Positions 1 through 8,852 of a stretch of DNA of 64,000 nt are shown here, in pieces. The position numbers were made by a program, and so were the translations under genes. Within the stretch, counting starts at the first letter, position 1; each line of letters starts with the position of its first letter. The DNA lies in contig NZ_FOTP01000001.1 of NCBI RefSeq assembly GCF_900114605.1, positions 1,550,001 to 1,614,000 on the forward strand, given 5' to 3'. This stretch comes from Bradyrhizobium sp. NFR13 (lineage in GTDB: Bacteria; Pseudomonadota; Alphaproteobacteria; Rhizobiales; Xanthobacteraceae). Below the pieces are notes generated by a model that was not told the DNA's origin, ran no database searches, and worked only from the letters and a program-made list of their open reading frames with translations.

Positions 1-1143
1 TTGCTCCAAGCCGAGATACAGCAATAGGCCGCCGAGCACGAAGCGCGGCATATAGGCCAGCAGCGCGGGGTCGACGACGAGCATCAGCGCGGCTGCCGCC
101 GCGACGGTGAGGCCCGAAAGCCGCCCCGTGGCACCGCTGTTGCGATTCAGGAGCGAACGACTGATCGAGATGCAGCCGGCATAGCCGCCGAGTACACCGG
201 CCAGGATATTGGCCGCCCCGGTCGCATTGAGCTCGCGTTCGATATCGGCTTCCCGATGTGCGGCGACTTCGAGGCCCGTCGTATTGAACAGGGTACTCAC
301 GGCCGTCACGAAGATCACAGCGATGAAATTGCCGATGAGTCCGGGCAGCGCCTGCCATGGATAGCCGTCGCTGAAGAAGGCCCAGGGTAAGGTCAGGTTG
401 GCCTTAGGCGGCGATGCGAAGGTCCAGCCCATAGCCTGGGCCTCGATCACGGACACACCGGCGATCTTGAAAACTAGATGAGCCGCTATGACGCTCCCGA
501 TGAGAATCATCGGCAGGCCTAGTGGCTTACGGGACCGATGCCAGGTCGCATAGATGGTGAGTGCGACGGCTACCGCGGCCAGCAACTCGTAGAACATCAT
601 CGGATTGGCGAGTTTTGCCAGGTTCGCCCATTGCAGCTTGTAGCCGGTGATCACCTGAATGGCGCCGGTGACGATCAGGCAGGCGGTGGCTCCCAAAAAT
701 CCGCCGATCACCGGATAGGGCACATAGCGGATAGCGCGTCCCATGCGGGTAACGCCGAAGCCGCACAGCACAATGCCGGTGATGATCGTGGCCGAGGATA
801 GGGTGATGAGCACCGGGCCAAGCAAGGCAGACGGTGCATCGGCCGTAACGATGTGCTCGACCAGAGCCGCCGCCAGGATGGCGGTGACGGCTGCGGTCGA
901 GCTCTCGGGGCCGGCGACCGCGAAGGGGAACGAACTGCCAAGGGCGATCACGGCGGCTATGACGCTTGCAGAGATGAAGGTCGCGGCAATGCCGTAGGGC
1001 AGCAGCGAGGCCAGCGGCCCGGTGAAGATCAGCACCGAATAGGACAGGCCGAAGCTGATGGTGAGGACGCTGGCGATCAGGCCGCCGAACACGTCATTAC
1101 GCCATGCGTGCAACACGCCCGGGCTGACAAGGGAGTCAGTCAT
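1..1143 (-). CDS. SulP-family inorganic anion transporter, C-terminus beyond window
   Basis: The reading frame runs from an ATG at 1143 leftward to the window edge without a stop, giving 381 residues. It is almost entirely hydrophobic, with many membrane helices. The N-terminal stretch (DVFGGLIAS, then SFPFAVAGPESSTAAVTA) matches the SulP/SLC26 transport core, where the first helices and the residues after them form the anion site. Family members import sulfate or exchange other anions in the inner membrane, and most carry a cytoplasmic STAS domain; any such domain would lie outside the window. The ribosome binding site is weak. The substrate cannot be told from sequence. Confidence 0.85.
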   Translation of the reverse strand, partial: MTDSLVSPGVLHAWRNDVFGGLIASVLTISFGLSYSVLIFTGPLASLLPYGIAATFISASVIAAVIALGSSFPFAVAGPESSTAAVTAILAAALVEHIVTADAPSALLGPVLITLSSATIITGIVLCGFGVTRMGRAIRYVPYPVIGGFLGATACLIVTGAIQVITGYKLQWANLAKLANPMMFYELLAAVAVALTIYATWHRSRKPLGLPMILIGSVIAAHLVFKIAGVSVIEAQAMGWTFASPPKANLTLPWAFFSDGYPWQALPGLIGNFIAVIFVTAVSTLFNTTGLEVAAHREADIERELNATGAANILAGVLGGYAGCISISRSLLNRNSGATGRLSGLTVAAAAALMLVVDPALLAYMPRFVLGGLLLYLGLEQ

Positions 1144-1318
1144 GGGCGGCTACTTTCGCAATGACGGGCGATGAGGAGTGCGGGCCGGAAGTATGTCACG
1201 CGCGAACCTGTAGGAGCGCTGCGCGACAGGCGCAACCGCCGCCGTCTCTGGTAGACGACGGTGAGATGTACGGACAAGACTATTTTTATGACAGTCCGCG
1301 GGAAAGACGGTCAGTTTG

Positions 1319-2236
1319 TTAGTTGATGACCAGCTCCGTGCCGGTCAGGCGGCGATAGGCCTCCAAATAGCGCTTGCTGGTGGCGTCGATCACCTCAGGG
1401 GGGAGCGGCGGCGGCGGAGCTTCGCCGTTCCAGCGGCCGGCGCGGCGCTCGATGTCGAGATAGTCGCGCAGCGGCTGCTTGTCGAAGCTCGGCTGTGGCT
1501 GGCCCAGTCTATAGACGTCGGCGGCCCAGAAGCGGGAGCTGTCGGGGGTCATCACCTCGTCGATCAGGATGATGCGGCCATTGCCTTCCCTGCCGAATTC
1601 GAACTTGGTGTCGCCGATGATGATGCCTGCCTCGCGGGCGATCTCTTGACCCTGGGTGTAGACGGCGCGAGTCATGCTCTCGAGGGTGAAGGCATCCTCC
1701 TCGCCGATGATCTCGCGCATCCGGGCGATGGTGATGTTCTCGTCATGGCCGGTTTCGGCCTTCGTCGCCGGGCTGAACACCGGTTCGGCGAATTTCTGGC
1801 TTTCGAGCAGCCCCGCGTCCAGCTTCTCGCCGGCCAGCGTGCCTGACGCGGCATATTCCTTCCAGGCCGAGCCCGATATGTAACCGCGAATCACGCATTC
1901 GATCGGAAACACAGTGGTGCGGCGGCACAGCATGGCGCGTCCGGCCAGCGCGGCGCGGTGGCCCTGGAGTGCCGGCACCTGCCTGATGATCTCGTCGGCA
2001 TCTGCCGAGATCATGTGATGGGGCACGACGCCGCCGAGCTGGTTGAACCACCAGGCGCTGATCTGGGTGAGCACCGCGCCCTTCATCGGGATCGTTTCGT
2101 TCATGACAACGTCGAAGGCGCTGATGCGGTCGGTTGTCAGCAGTAATACGCGGTCGTCGCCGACGGAATAGATATCGCGCACCTTGCCGCGACCGATCTT
2201 GGGAAGTGGGAGGTCGCTGGTGGCCATCGTGGTCAT
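1319..2236 (-). CDS. purC: Phosphoribosylaminoimidazole-succinocarboxamide synthase (SAICAR synthetase)
   Basis: This enzyme ligates aspartate to CAIR with ATP in de novo purine synthesis, in the cytosol. The 305-residue product has the typical N-terminal [19 protein letters not shown] and [11 protein letters not shown] nucleotide-binding segments, and the later [16 protein letters not shown] segment of the family. The length fits the longer form of the family (about 300 residues) rather than the roughly 240-residue E. coli form. An ATG three codons later (2227) is an equally good start. It stands alone here; many rhizobial genomes also carry a second, shorter PurC next to purS/purQ, which would lie elsewhere. 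Confidence 0.93.
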   Translation of the reverse strand: MTTMATSDLPLPKIGRGKVRDIYSVGDDRVLLLTTDRISAFDVVMNETIPMKGAVLTQISAWWFNQLGGVVPHHMISADADEIIRQVPALQGHRAALAGRAMLCRRTTVFPIECVIRGYISGSAWKEYAASGTLAGEKLDAGLLESQKFAEPVFSPATKAETGHDENITIARMREIIGEEDAFTLESMTRAVYTQGQEIAREAGIIIGDTKFEFGREGNGRIILIDEVMTPDSSRFWAADVYRLGQPQPSFDKQPLRDYLDIERRAGRWNGEAPPPPLPPEVIDATSKRYLEAYRRLTGTELVIN

Positions 2237-2302
2237 GTCAGGGTCTTTCGAAAGCAGAATCGTCCGGCGTCTGGCCGGTGGCGGCGTGATGAGGGAGTGA
2301 GC

Positions 2303-3220
2303 CTATTCCGGCAGCGGGATGAATTCGTGTTCGTTGGGCACATGGGCGAAGCGGCCGGTCTTCCAGTCCTCTTTCGCCTGCTCGATGCGCTCCTTGCTGG
2401 AGGACACGAAATTCCACCACAGATGCCGCGGACCTTCCAGCGCATCGCCGCCGAGGAACATCATGCGGGTATTGCGCGTCGCCTTGATGGTGATCGCGTC
2501 GCCGGGCCGGAAGATCAGCAGTTGCGGTGCTTCATGGCGATCGCCGGCGATCTCGATCTCGCCATCGACGATATAGACCGCACGCTCTTCATGGTCGGGA
2601 TCGAGCGGCACGCTGGTGCCGGCCTCGACGGCGACTTCGGCATAGAACCATGGCGACACCATCGACACTGGCGATGATTTGCCAAAGGCGCTACCGGCGA
2701 TCACGCGCGCGGTGAAGCCGGTATCGGTGATGGTTGGCAGGCTGTCGGCGGCATAATGCTGGAACGAGGGCGCGATCTCTTCGGAGCCTTTGGGCAATGC
2801 GATCCAGCTCTGCAGGCCCAGCATTTTCTGCCCGCTCGCGCGCTGCACGTCGGGCGTGCGTTCGGAATGGGCGATGCCCTTTCCGGCGGTCATCAGATTC
2901 ATGGCGCCCGGCTGGATCTCGCGGACATTACCCTCGCTGTCGCGATGCATGATGGCGCCATCGAATAGATAGGTGACGGTGGCGAGGCCGATATGCGGAT
3001 GCGGCCGCACGTCCATGCCCTTGCCGGAAATGAACTGCATGGGCCCGAAATGATCGAAGAAGATGAAGGGGCCGACCATCTGGCGCTTGCCATGGGGCAG
3101 GGCGCGGCGGACGAGGAAGCCGTCGCCGAGATCGCGGGTACGCGGTACGATCACAAGCTCCAGCGCGTCGCAACTCTGCGCGTCGCCGAGGATCGGATCT
3201 TCTGATGGTTGCCAGCTCAT
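2303..3220 (-). CDS. Pirin family protein (cupin, possible quercetinase-like)
   Basis: The 305-residue protein has the pirin N-terminal cupin with the metal-binding signature HPHIGLATVTYLFDG (about residues 93-107) and AHSER further on, and a C-terminal cupin. Pirins bind Fe(II) through three His and one Glu; some bacterial members have quercetin dioxygenase activity or bind metabolic enzymes. The start ATG is preceded by GGAG seven bases upstream on the minus strand. It shares a strand with purC and the DUF1080 gene but shows no functional link to them. The family call is firm; the substrate or partner is unknown. Confidence 0.88.
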   Translation of the reverse strand: MSWQPSEDPILGDAQSCDALELVIVPRTRDLGDGFLVRRALPHGKRQMVGPFIFFDHFGPMQFISGKGMDVRPHPHIGLATVTYLFDGAIMHRDSEGNVREIQPGAMNLMTAGKGIAHSERTPDVQRASGQKMLGLQSWIALPKGSEEIAPSFQHYAADSLPTITDTGFTARVIAGSAFGKSSPVSMVSPWFYAEVAVEAGTSVPLDPDHEERAVYIVDGEIEIAGDRHEAPQLLIFRPGDAITIKATRNTRMMFLGGDALEGPRHLWWNFVSSSKERIEQAKEDWKTGRFAHVPNEHEFIPLPE

Positions 3221-3324
3221 GAGGGCTCCGTGGGGTTGGGGCCATCATAACAGCATTTGGCGGGGCGGGTAAAAGGGGCTCAGCCCGGATGGATCACTCC
3301 GTCCGGACTGAGGAATGGCTGTGC

Positions 3325-3927
3325 TTACAGCGGCTTGATCTGGACCTTGCGGAATTTCACCACGCCGGAGCCGTATTGCAGGGCGATCGGGCCAGTGGCG
3401 TGCTTGGTGTCCTCGACGTCGACGGTCTTTTCGCCGTTCAGGATCACGGTGAGCTTCGGACCCTTGGCCGTGATCTCGTAGGTGTTCCACTTGTCAGCCG
3501 CCTTAGGCATCGGATTGACCTTGGCCACATCGACGATGGCGCCGGTGCCATAAGACGGGTCGGGCCGCTTGTCGAAGATGTTGACCTCGTAGCAGGTCTT
3601 GCCATCGATCACCTTCGGGTTATCGCAGCGGATGAAGATGCCGCTATTGGCTTCGGCATCGGTCCAGAACTCAGCCTTGATCTGGAAATCCTTGTAAGGC
3701 GTCTTGCTGACGAGATAAGCGAGGTCCTTGCCGGAGAGCAGCTTGTCGGCGGCGAGCGCGCCGTCCTTCATCTCCCAGTTGGCGTCGCCAACCTTGTCCC
3801 AGTCGCCCATCTTGGTGCTGTCGACCAGCGTGACCCAGCCATCAGACTGGCTCATGGCAGGCTGGATTGACGTAAGAGCCGCAACGCCGATAACGAATCC
3901 GGCCGCAATCGCTGTAACGCGCAACAT
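3325..3927 (-). CDS. Secreted DUF1080 (3-keto-disaccharide hydrolase fold) protein
   Basis: The start at 3927 is chosen because a strong GGAGGAG ribosome site precedes it and because it yields a clean signal peptide (MLRVTAIAAGFVIGVAALTS, cleavage near AMSQ-SD). An in-frame upstream ATG at 3972 would bury the signal. The mature part, about 180 residues, is the LamG-like DUF1080 fold: GWVTLVDSTKMGDWD at its start, ANSGIFIRCD in the middle, and WNTYEITAKGPKLTVILNG near the end. Family members bind or hydrolyse glycosides outside the cytoplasm. No neighbouring sugar genes help to name a substrate. Confidence 0.8.
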   Translation of the reverse strand: MLRVTAIAAGFVIGVAALTSIQPAMSQSDGWVTLVDSTKMGDWDKVGDANWEMKDGALAADKLLSGKDLAYLVSKTPYKDFQIKAEFWTDAEANSGIFIRCDNPKVIDGKTCYEVNIFDKRPDPSYGTGAIVDVAKVNPMPKAADKWNTYEITAKGPKLTVILNGEKTVDVEDTKHATGPIALQYGSGVVKFRKVQIKPL

Positions 3928-3992
3928 AAAGGTCTCCTCCCGTTTGCTTTTTATTGGCGTGACGTTAGCCACGGGAGAATGCGGTTGTAAAT

Positions 3993-4913
3993 CTACTTCA
4001 CATTGTGCGGTGCGCTAACGCTTGATGCCTTGCGGTTAGCTGCAGGGCCGCGGGTCATTCGTTCGTCCAGCAGCACCTTTTGCATCGCCTGGACGTTCGG
4101 CGAAGCCGCGCCCTTGCGCCAGATCAACACGGTCTCGGCGTGATTCTCGCCGCGTGGCAGGCGATGCACGGTGAGCCGCTTGCCCTCCGGGAATGTCGAC
4201 AGCACGCTTTCCGGCAACAGCGCGATGCCCATACCCGCGACTACGCAGCCGAGCATGGCGTGATAGGAGCCGAGTTCGACGGTGCGCTCAGGCATCTCGC
4301 CGCGTTTCGCATACCAGTCCTCCAGTCGCTTGCGATGCGGGCAGCCGTTTTCGAACACTAGCACCGAGCGCGGCGCGCTGTCCTTGCGGCCGATCGGCGG
4401 ATGGCGTGGCGAGGACACGATCACCGGCTCCTCGTCGAACGCATGCATGCGGTCGAACGGGGCCGCCGCGATCGGCTCGGCCACGAAGGCGGCGTCAAGA
4501 TCGCCGGTGAGAATGCCCTTCGCGAGCGTCTCCGGATTGCCGATGCGCATTTCGAGCTGCACGTCGGGATAGCGACGGTGAAATTCGTTCAGCGGCCCAG
4601 GCAATCGGACCGCTGCGGTGCTTTCCATGGCGCCGAGACGGAAGACGCCGCGTGGTCGCGGGTCCTGAACCGCGTCGCGGGCCTCTTCGGCAAGTGCCAG
4701 CAGCCGGTCGGCATAGCCGAGCAGCGTTTGTCCTGCGGGCGTCAGATGCAGGCGCTTACCCTCGCGCACGAACAGCGCCGTACCGAGATCGTCTTCGAGT
4801 TGACGCACCCGCGTCGTCACGTTGGACTGCACGCGATGCAACCGCTCCGCGGCGCGCGTCACGCCGCCTTCGCGTACGACAGCGCGGAAGATACGCAGCG
4901 CGGATAGATCCAT
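3993..4913 (-). CDS. LysR-family transcriptional regulator
   Basis: The product is 306 residues from an ATG at 4913, which has GGAGAG just upstream; an open frame extends further but lacks a better start. The N-terminus (MDLSALRIFRAVVREGGVTRAAERLHRVQSNVTTRVRQLE, here split by domain: winged helix over residues 1-60) is a typical LysR helix-turn-helix, followed by a linker and a periplasmic-binding-like effector domain. The gene is divergent from the DUF1127-DUF1330 gene, with a 109-bp shared spacer that holds an inverted repeat (4933-4954), the normal arrangement for a LysR regulator controlling itself and its neighbour. The effector is not known. Confidence 0.88.
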   Translation of the reverse strand: MDLSALRIFRAVVREGGVTRAAERLHRVQSNVTTRVRQLEDDLGTALFVREGKRLHLTPAGQTLLGYADRLLALAEEARDAVQDPRPRGVFRLGAMESTAAVRLPGPLNEFHRRYPDVQLEMRIGNPETLAKGILTGDLDAAFVAEPIAAAPFDRMHAFDEEPVIVSSPRHPPIGRKDSAPRSVLVFENGCPHRKRLEDWYAKRGEMPERTVELGSYHAMLGCVVAGMGIALLPESVLSTFPEGKRLTVHRLPRGENHAETVLIWRKGAASPNVQAMQKVLLDERMTRGPAANRKASSVSAPHNVK

Positions 4914-4932
4914 GCATCTCTCCATGAGATTG

Positions 4933-4954
4933 AAATGATCTTGATTATTCATTT
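4933..4954. promoter_or_regulatory. Inverted repeat in LysR/DUF1127 divergent promoter region
   Basis: Arms AAATGA and TCATTT are separated by ten bases, about 20 bp upstream of the LysR start. LysR sites are usually imperfect palindromes with a T-N11-A core; such a core (T at 4939, A at 4951) overlaps this repeat. The assignment as the regulator's own operator is inference. Confidence 0.4.
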
Positions 4955-5022
4955 TATGGGATGAAAGGCGCCGGGTAAACCCATCATGGCCAACATCACC
5001 GCATAAGCGGAGAGGGGTGGAC

Positions 5023-5646
5023 ATGATCGACAATGAACGCGAACCGCACGCGCACGATGCACGCTACCTGACGCCGCTACAATGGACCGCGCTGAAACGA
5101 TCCATCATCCGGGACATCCATGTCGAGCGCGGCCGGATGTTACGTTCGGTCGCGATGGCGGCCGTCGCGGCCTTGCGCCACAGCTGGCGTCGCCTGCGCG
5201 AGCGGCAACAGGCGCGTAACGAATTGCGCTCCATGAGCGACTACGAATTGCGTGATATCGGCGTGACCCGGGCCGGCATTGATGCGGTGACCCGCCACGG
5301 TAACGACGATGCGACGCCGAGCGCATCACCACGATCACATCAAAACTGGAGAGCCATGATGTCGAAAGCTTACTGGATAGTTCGCGTGTCGGTGCGCGAC
5401 GAGACACGCTACCCGGAATATCTCGCCGCGGCCAAGCCGGCGTTCGACAAATTCGGCGCACGGTTCATCGTGCGCGGCGGCGCCTTCGAAATCATGGAAG
5501 GCGGCGCCCGGGATCGCAATGTGGTGGTGGAATTCGCCGACCTCGCTACCGCAACGGCCTGCTACCGCAGCCCGGAATACGATGCCGCCAAATTCATCCG
5601 GCAAAAATGCGCCGAGGCCGACTTTATCATCATCGACGGCGCCTGA
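5023..5646 (+). CDS. DUF1127-DUF1330 fusion protein
   Basis: One uninterrupted frame of 207 residues joins two domains normally found in separate proteins. Residues about 50-92 are a DUF1127 segment (WRRLRERQQARNELRSMSDY, then ELRDIGVTR), a small Arg-rich family of about 45 residues, some members of which bind RNA. Residues 113-207 are a complete DUF1330 domain beginning MSKAYWIVRVSV, a dimeric ferredoxin-like fold of about 95 residues. The ATG at 5023 is preferred over an in-frame GTG at 5017 because AGAGGGG lies five bases upstream. The internal ATG at 5359 has its own GGAGAG, so a free DUF1330 protein may also be made. It is divergent from the LysR gene. Function is unknown. Confidence 0.75.
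   Translation: MIDNEREPHAHDARYLTPLQWTALKRSIIRDIHVERGRMLRSVAMAAVAALRHSWRRLRERQQARNELRSMSDYELRDIGVTRAGIDAVTRHGNDDATPSASPRSHQNWRAMMSKAYWIVRVSVRDETRYPEYLAAAKPAFDKFGARFIVRGGAFEIMEGGARDRNVVVEFADLATATACYRSPEYDAAKFIRQKCAEADFIIIDGA
5348..5353 (+). promoter_or_regulatory. Internal ribosome binding site for DUF1330 part
   Basis: GGAGAG lies five bases before the in-frame ATG at 5359, exactly where DUF1330 proteins usually begin (MSKAYW). This suggests that the two domains were, or still are, translated separately and that the stop codon of the DUF1127 gene has been lost. Confidence 0.5.
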
Positions 5647-5652
5647 CGCTCG

Positions 5653-7017
5653 TTACCGCCCCAGCGCGGTCGCGGTCGCAACGCGGTCGAAATTCTCGAG
5701 CGAGAGAATGGCGTCGGCAAATTTCTCGGCGCGATTGTTCAGCACGGGGCGCGCGAGCTGCAGGAACTTCTGCTGCATGGCCGCGGCATCGGGGAACGAA
5801 GTGGGCTCGCCCGACGGATCGGCATAGATGCGCTCATGCACGCCGTCTTCGGTGTGGATGCTGACGCGGGCGCCGAACGGATGGCGCTTGCCTTCGAGGC
5901 GTTCGTCCTGAACCACGTCGAAGCGGTCGGCCAGCGCGTCGATGGCCTTGTCGCCGAGGCGCTTGTAGTCGTCCCAGCCGAACGAGCCCTGATCGAGTGC
6001 CAGCGCGCCGGTGAAGAACATCGAAAACTGGCCGCCGACGATGGAGGTCGGGTGGCGCTTGGTGGCAGCGTCGCCGGTCAGCGTGATGCCGTTGCGGTGC
6101 AGGCCGATCTCGACGCGCTTGACCTGCTCGGGCGTCAGATTGTGCTCGCGCCGCATGGCTACCAATGCATCGATCGCGGCATGCGTGTAACGGCAGCTCG
6201 GATACGGTTTGATGCCGATCTTCATCGTCTCATAGACCGAGCCGAGATCAGCGACGGCCTTCTCCGGATGCGCGTCATCGCTGTAGCCGGCCAGCAGGCC
6301 GTGCTTGCCCTCGACGGATTCCGTCGCGCCAATGAATTCGTTGCGCGCCAGAGTCGCGGCGATCACGCCGTTCATGGCGGCGGCGCCGACCTGATAGCGC
6401 TTGTTCCAGGCGCCGTTGACGAGGAATTGCAGCGACCCTGCCGCCTGGCTGCCCGACACGCCGAAGGCCGAGATGAGCTGATCCTTCGAGAGGCCGAACA
6501 ATTTGCCGGCGGCCGCCGCCGCGCCATAGGTGCCGGCGGTCGCAGTGGGGTGGAAACCCTTGGCATAATGCGAGGTCGGGTCGAGCGCGTTGCCGAGCCG
6601 GCAGCAGACTTCATAGCCGGCGACGATGGCCGTCAGCACCTGCTTGCCGGAGGCGCCGACCATTTCGCCGACGGCGAAGGCGGCGGGCACCACGGGGGCG
6701 CTGGGATGCAGCGAGGAATCGGCATGGGTGTCGTCGAAATCGAGCGAGTGGCCGAGCGCGCCGTTGAGCAGGGCGGCCACGGCTGGCGTCCAGGTCTTGC
6801 TGTCGCCGAACACGGTGGAGTCGCCCTTGCCGTCCAGCGACAGGGCTTCCAGCATCTTGAGCAAGGAGGGGGTGGATTCAGCCTCGCTGCGGGCACGGAT
6901 GGTGCTGCCGAGATAATCGAGGGTGAGGACCTTGGCGCGCTCCAGCACGTCCCGCGGAATGTCGTCGAATTTCAGGTCTGCGACATAGGCGGCAAGCGTT
7001 GCAGTCTCGTTGGCCAT
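5653..7017 (-). CDS. MmgE/PrpD family protein
   Basis: The 454-residue product is a full-length MmgE/PrpD protein: an all-helical N-terminal domain (TLDYLGSTIRARSEAES; HSLDFDDTHADSSLHPSAPV around residue 100, with the conserved H and D residues of the active-site cleft) and a C-terminal alpha/beta domain. Known members are 2-methylcitrate dehydratase, cis-aconitate decarboxylase and related epimerases. The ATG at 7017 has a strong GGGAGGA site; the frame opens 14 codons earlier without one. There are no prpB/prpC genes nearby, so a role in propionate breakdown is not supported and the substrate stays open. It faces the DUF1127-DUF1330 gene tail to tail. Confidence 0.85.
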   Translation of the reverse strand: MANETATLAAYVADLKFDDIPRDVLERAKVLTLDYLGSTIRARSEAESTPSLLKMLEALSLDGKGDSTVFGDSKTWTPAVAALLNGALGHSLDFDDTHADSSLHPSAPVVPAAFAVGEMVGASGKQVLTAIVAGYEVCCRLGNALDPTSHYAKGFHPTATAGTYGAAAAAGKLFGLSKDQLISAFGVSGSQAAGSLQFLVNGAWNKRYQVGAAAMNGVIAATLARNEFIGATESVEGKHGLLAGYSDDAHPEKAVADLGSVYETMKIGIKPYPSCRYTHAAIDALVAMRREHNLTPEQVKRVEIGLHRNGITLTGDAATKRHPTSIVGGQFSMFFTGALALDQGSFGWDDYKRLGDKAIDALADRFDVVQDERLEGKRHPFGARVSIHTEDGVHERIYADPSGEPTSFPDAAAMQQKFLQLARPVLNNRAEKFADAILSLENFDRVATATALGR

Positions 7018-7177
7018 TGTGTTTCCTCCCTCTTGTTGAAATAGCCTTAGGCGGACCAAATAGGCGTTTCAAGCGGCCATGGCGACGCGTGGATCAGCTA
7101 TGTTTAAACAGGCCCGCCGAGATAGTCTTTGCCGAAACGGGGCGGCCAAAATCCGTTTTCAAGGATCAATTTTGGAT

Positions 7178-8323
7178 ATGTCCGCATCCAAGCGAATTCT
7201 CGGCTTTCTGAAACGGGTGGTTGCTTTCTTCCGGGCGCGAAAGGTCGAACTCGGCCTCGGCGTCCGGGTGACCACAGCGGCGCTTGCTGCGCTGATCGTG
7301 GCCCTGACCGTCGGGCTGAAACTGCCGCTATGGGCTGTGCTGACGGCGATCATTGTCACCCAGATGAGTGTCGGGCGCTCGCTGAAGGCAACACGTGATT
7401 ATCTGGTCGGCACGATTGGCGGCGCCATCTATGGCGGCGCGGTGGCGATTCTGATCCCGCATTCCAATGAAGGCGCGCTGCTCGCCGTTCTGGTGCTGGC
7501 GGTGGCGCCGCTGGCCTTCATCGCGGCGATCAATCCCAGCCTCAATGTGGCAACGGTGACGGCGATCATCGTGCTGCTGCTGCCGATGATGAATCACAAC
7601 ACACCACTGGAATCCGCCATCGACCGCGTGCTCGAAGTCACGGTGGGCGCTATCACGGGTCTGCTGGTGTCCTTCCTCGTGCTGCCGTCACGGGCGCATA
7701 GCCAGGTCCGGGCCAGTTCGGCGGAGGCGCTTGATCTGATCGCGACGGCGCTCACCGAGTTGCTGGCTTCGCTGACGCGCGGGCGCGACAATGAGGCGTT
7801 GCACCGGCTGCAGGATGGTATCGGTCACGCTCTTACAAGTCTGCAGGCGATTGGAGCCGAAGCCGAGCGCGAGCGCGCGGCGCATTTGTCCCGCGGACCC
7901 GATACAGGTCCCTTGCTGCGTACGACGCTGCGGCTGCGGCATGACCTGGTCATGATCGGCCGCTCGACCGTGGTGCCCTTGCCATCCGCGCTTCAGGTTC
8001 GTCTTGCGGGCCCACTGTCGCGCGTGAGCGATGCCATGACGACGTTTCTGCATTCGACGGCCGTGGCGCTGCGCAGTGGCACCGGCGCGCCGGCGATCTG
8101 GCCGGTGCAGACGGCACTACAGGCCTATGCGGGAGAGGTCGCGGCGCTTCGTCAGGAAGGTCTGACGCGCGGATTGCCCGGCGATGTCGCCGAACGTTTC
8201 TTTGCCATAGGCTTTTCGCTGGAGCAGATGCGGCAGAACCTGAAGGATCTCGAACGTTGCGTCGCCGAATGGGCGGCTGCGGACCCGGATCCGGTCAGCA
8301 AGGAGCCTACTGACGTGACTTGA
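7178..8323 (+). CDS. FUSC / aromatic-acid-exporter-like membrane protein
   Basis: About 381 residues. After a basic N-terminus there are six or so membrane helices in the first 190 residues, with the segments WAVLTAIIVTQMSVGRSLKATRD and VGTIGGAIYGGAVAI typical of FUSC-like exporters (the first is given only in part: key residues are TQMS, G and R). The remainder, about 200 residues, is a helical cytoplasmic domain. Family members export aromatic acids or similar compounds, often with a membrane-fusion partner; none is encoded next door. The start is uncertain: ATG 7178 has no clear ribosome site, while TTG 7172 has AAGGA six bases upstream. The 3' end overlaps the convergent gene by 17 bp. 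Confidence 0.75.
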   Translation: MSASKRILGFLKRVVAFFRARKVELGLGVRVTTAALAALIVALTVGLKLPLWAVLTAIIVTQMSVGRSLKATRDYLVGTIGGAIYGGAVAILIPHSNEGALLAVLVLAVAPLAFIAAINPSLNVATVTAIIVLLLPMMNHNTPLESAIDRVLEVTVGAITGLLVSFLVLPSRAHSQVRASSAEALDLIATALTELLASLTRGRDNEALHRLQDGIGHALTSLQAIGAEAERERAAHLSRGPDTGPLLRTTLRLRHDLVMIGRSTVVPLPSALQVRLAGPLSRVSDAMTTFLHSTAVALRSGTGAPAIWPVQTALQAYAGEVAALRQEGLTRGLPGDVAERFFAIGFSLEQMRQNLKDLERCVAEWAAADPDPVSKEPTDVT

Positions 8324-8801
8324 GTATCGCGAGAGCGTGGAGCTGAAGCTTTTCCGGGTCGCGCTCGCCGCGCGACGCTTCATCAAGGATGCTGCTCGAG
8401 AGCAGCTGAACGGTATCCGATGAAATCCGCAGCGGCAATTCGTCGAGGCAGCGATCCAGCGCCGTCGACATCGCGGTAACCATCTCCGGGCCGAACGCCT
8501 GGTTTCGCGGATCGTCGGCCTGAGGTGCCAGATCGGGAGAGGCAACGTCCCGAATGCGTGCCGACAGCCGCGCGGCCTCGGCCAGCACGCGCAGGTAGAT
8601 CAATCCGGCTTCACTCAGGGCTTCTTCCTCGATTTGTCCGGAGCGAGCCGCGGCGACGATCCGCGCCGCAAGGCGGCGGCGATTCTCGAGCGTGTCGGCA
8701 AGCTCGCCTTCATGTGCGATGAAAGGCTGCCAAGCAGCATCGAACGCGCGCGCGAGCGTGACTTTCAGCTCGTCATCCTGCGGATCGGTCTCGGACGTCA
8801 T
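8307..8801 (-). CDS. Conserved-looking hypothetical protein, helical
   Basis: The 164-residue product is acidic at its N-terminus and predicted all-helical, with segments such as ENRRRLAARIVAAARSGQ and EAGLIYLRVLAEAARLSARI. There is no signal peptide or membrane segment. I do not recognise a domain. The frame has good codon usage and ends inside the 3' end of the FUSC gene. It resembles the small cytosolic proteins of unknown role common in Bradyrhizobiaceae. Confidence 0.6.
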   Translation of the reverse strand: MTSETDPQDDELKVTLARAFDAAWQPFIAHEGELADTLENRRRLAARIVAAARSGQIEEEALSEAGLIYLRVLAEAARLSARIRDVASPDLAPQADDPRNQAFGPEMVTAMSTALDRCLDELPLRISSDTVQLLSSSILDEASRGERDPEKLQLHALAILKSRQ

Positions 8802-8852
8802 GCGGATTAACGGGTTGCGGTGCCGCCAGTTCCCGTTCTAGCCGCGGTAAAT

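Noticed and set aside
5836-7044. 402-codon open frame opposite the MmgE/PrpD gene
   Set aside because: It is a shadow of the real gene in high-GC DNA: low-complexity Arg/Ala/Gly-rich translation and no ribosome site. The opposite strand has a clear protein family.
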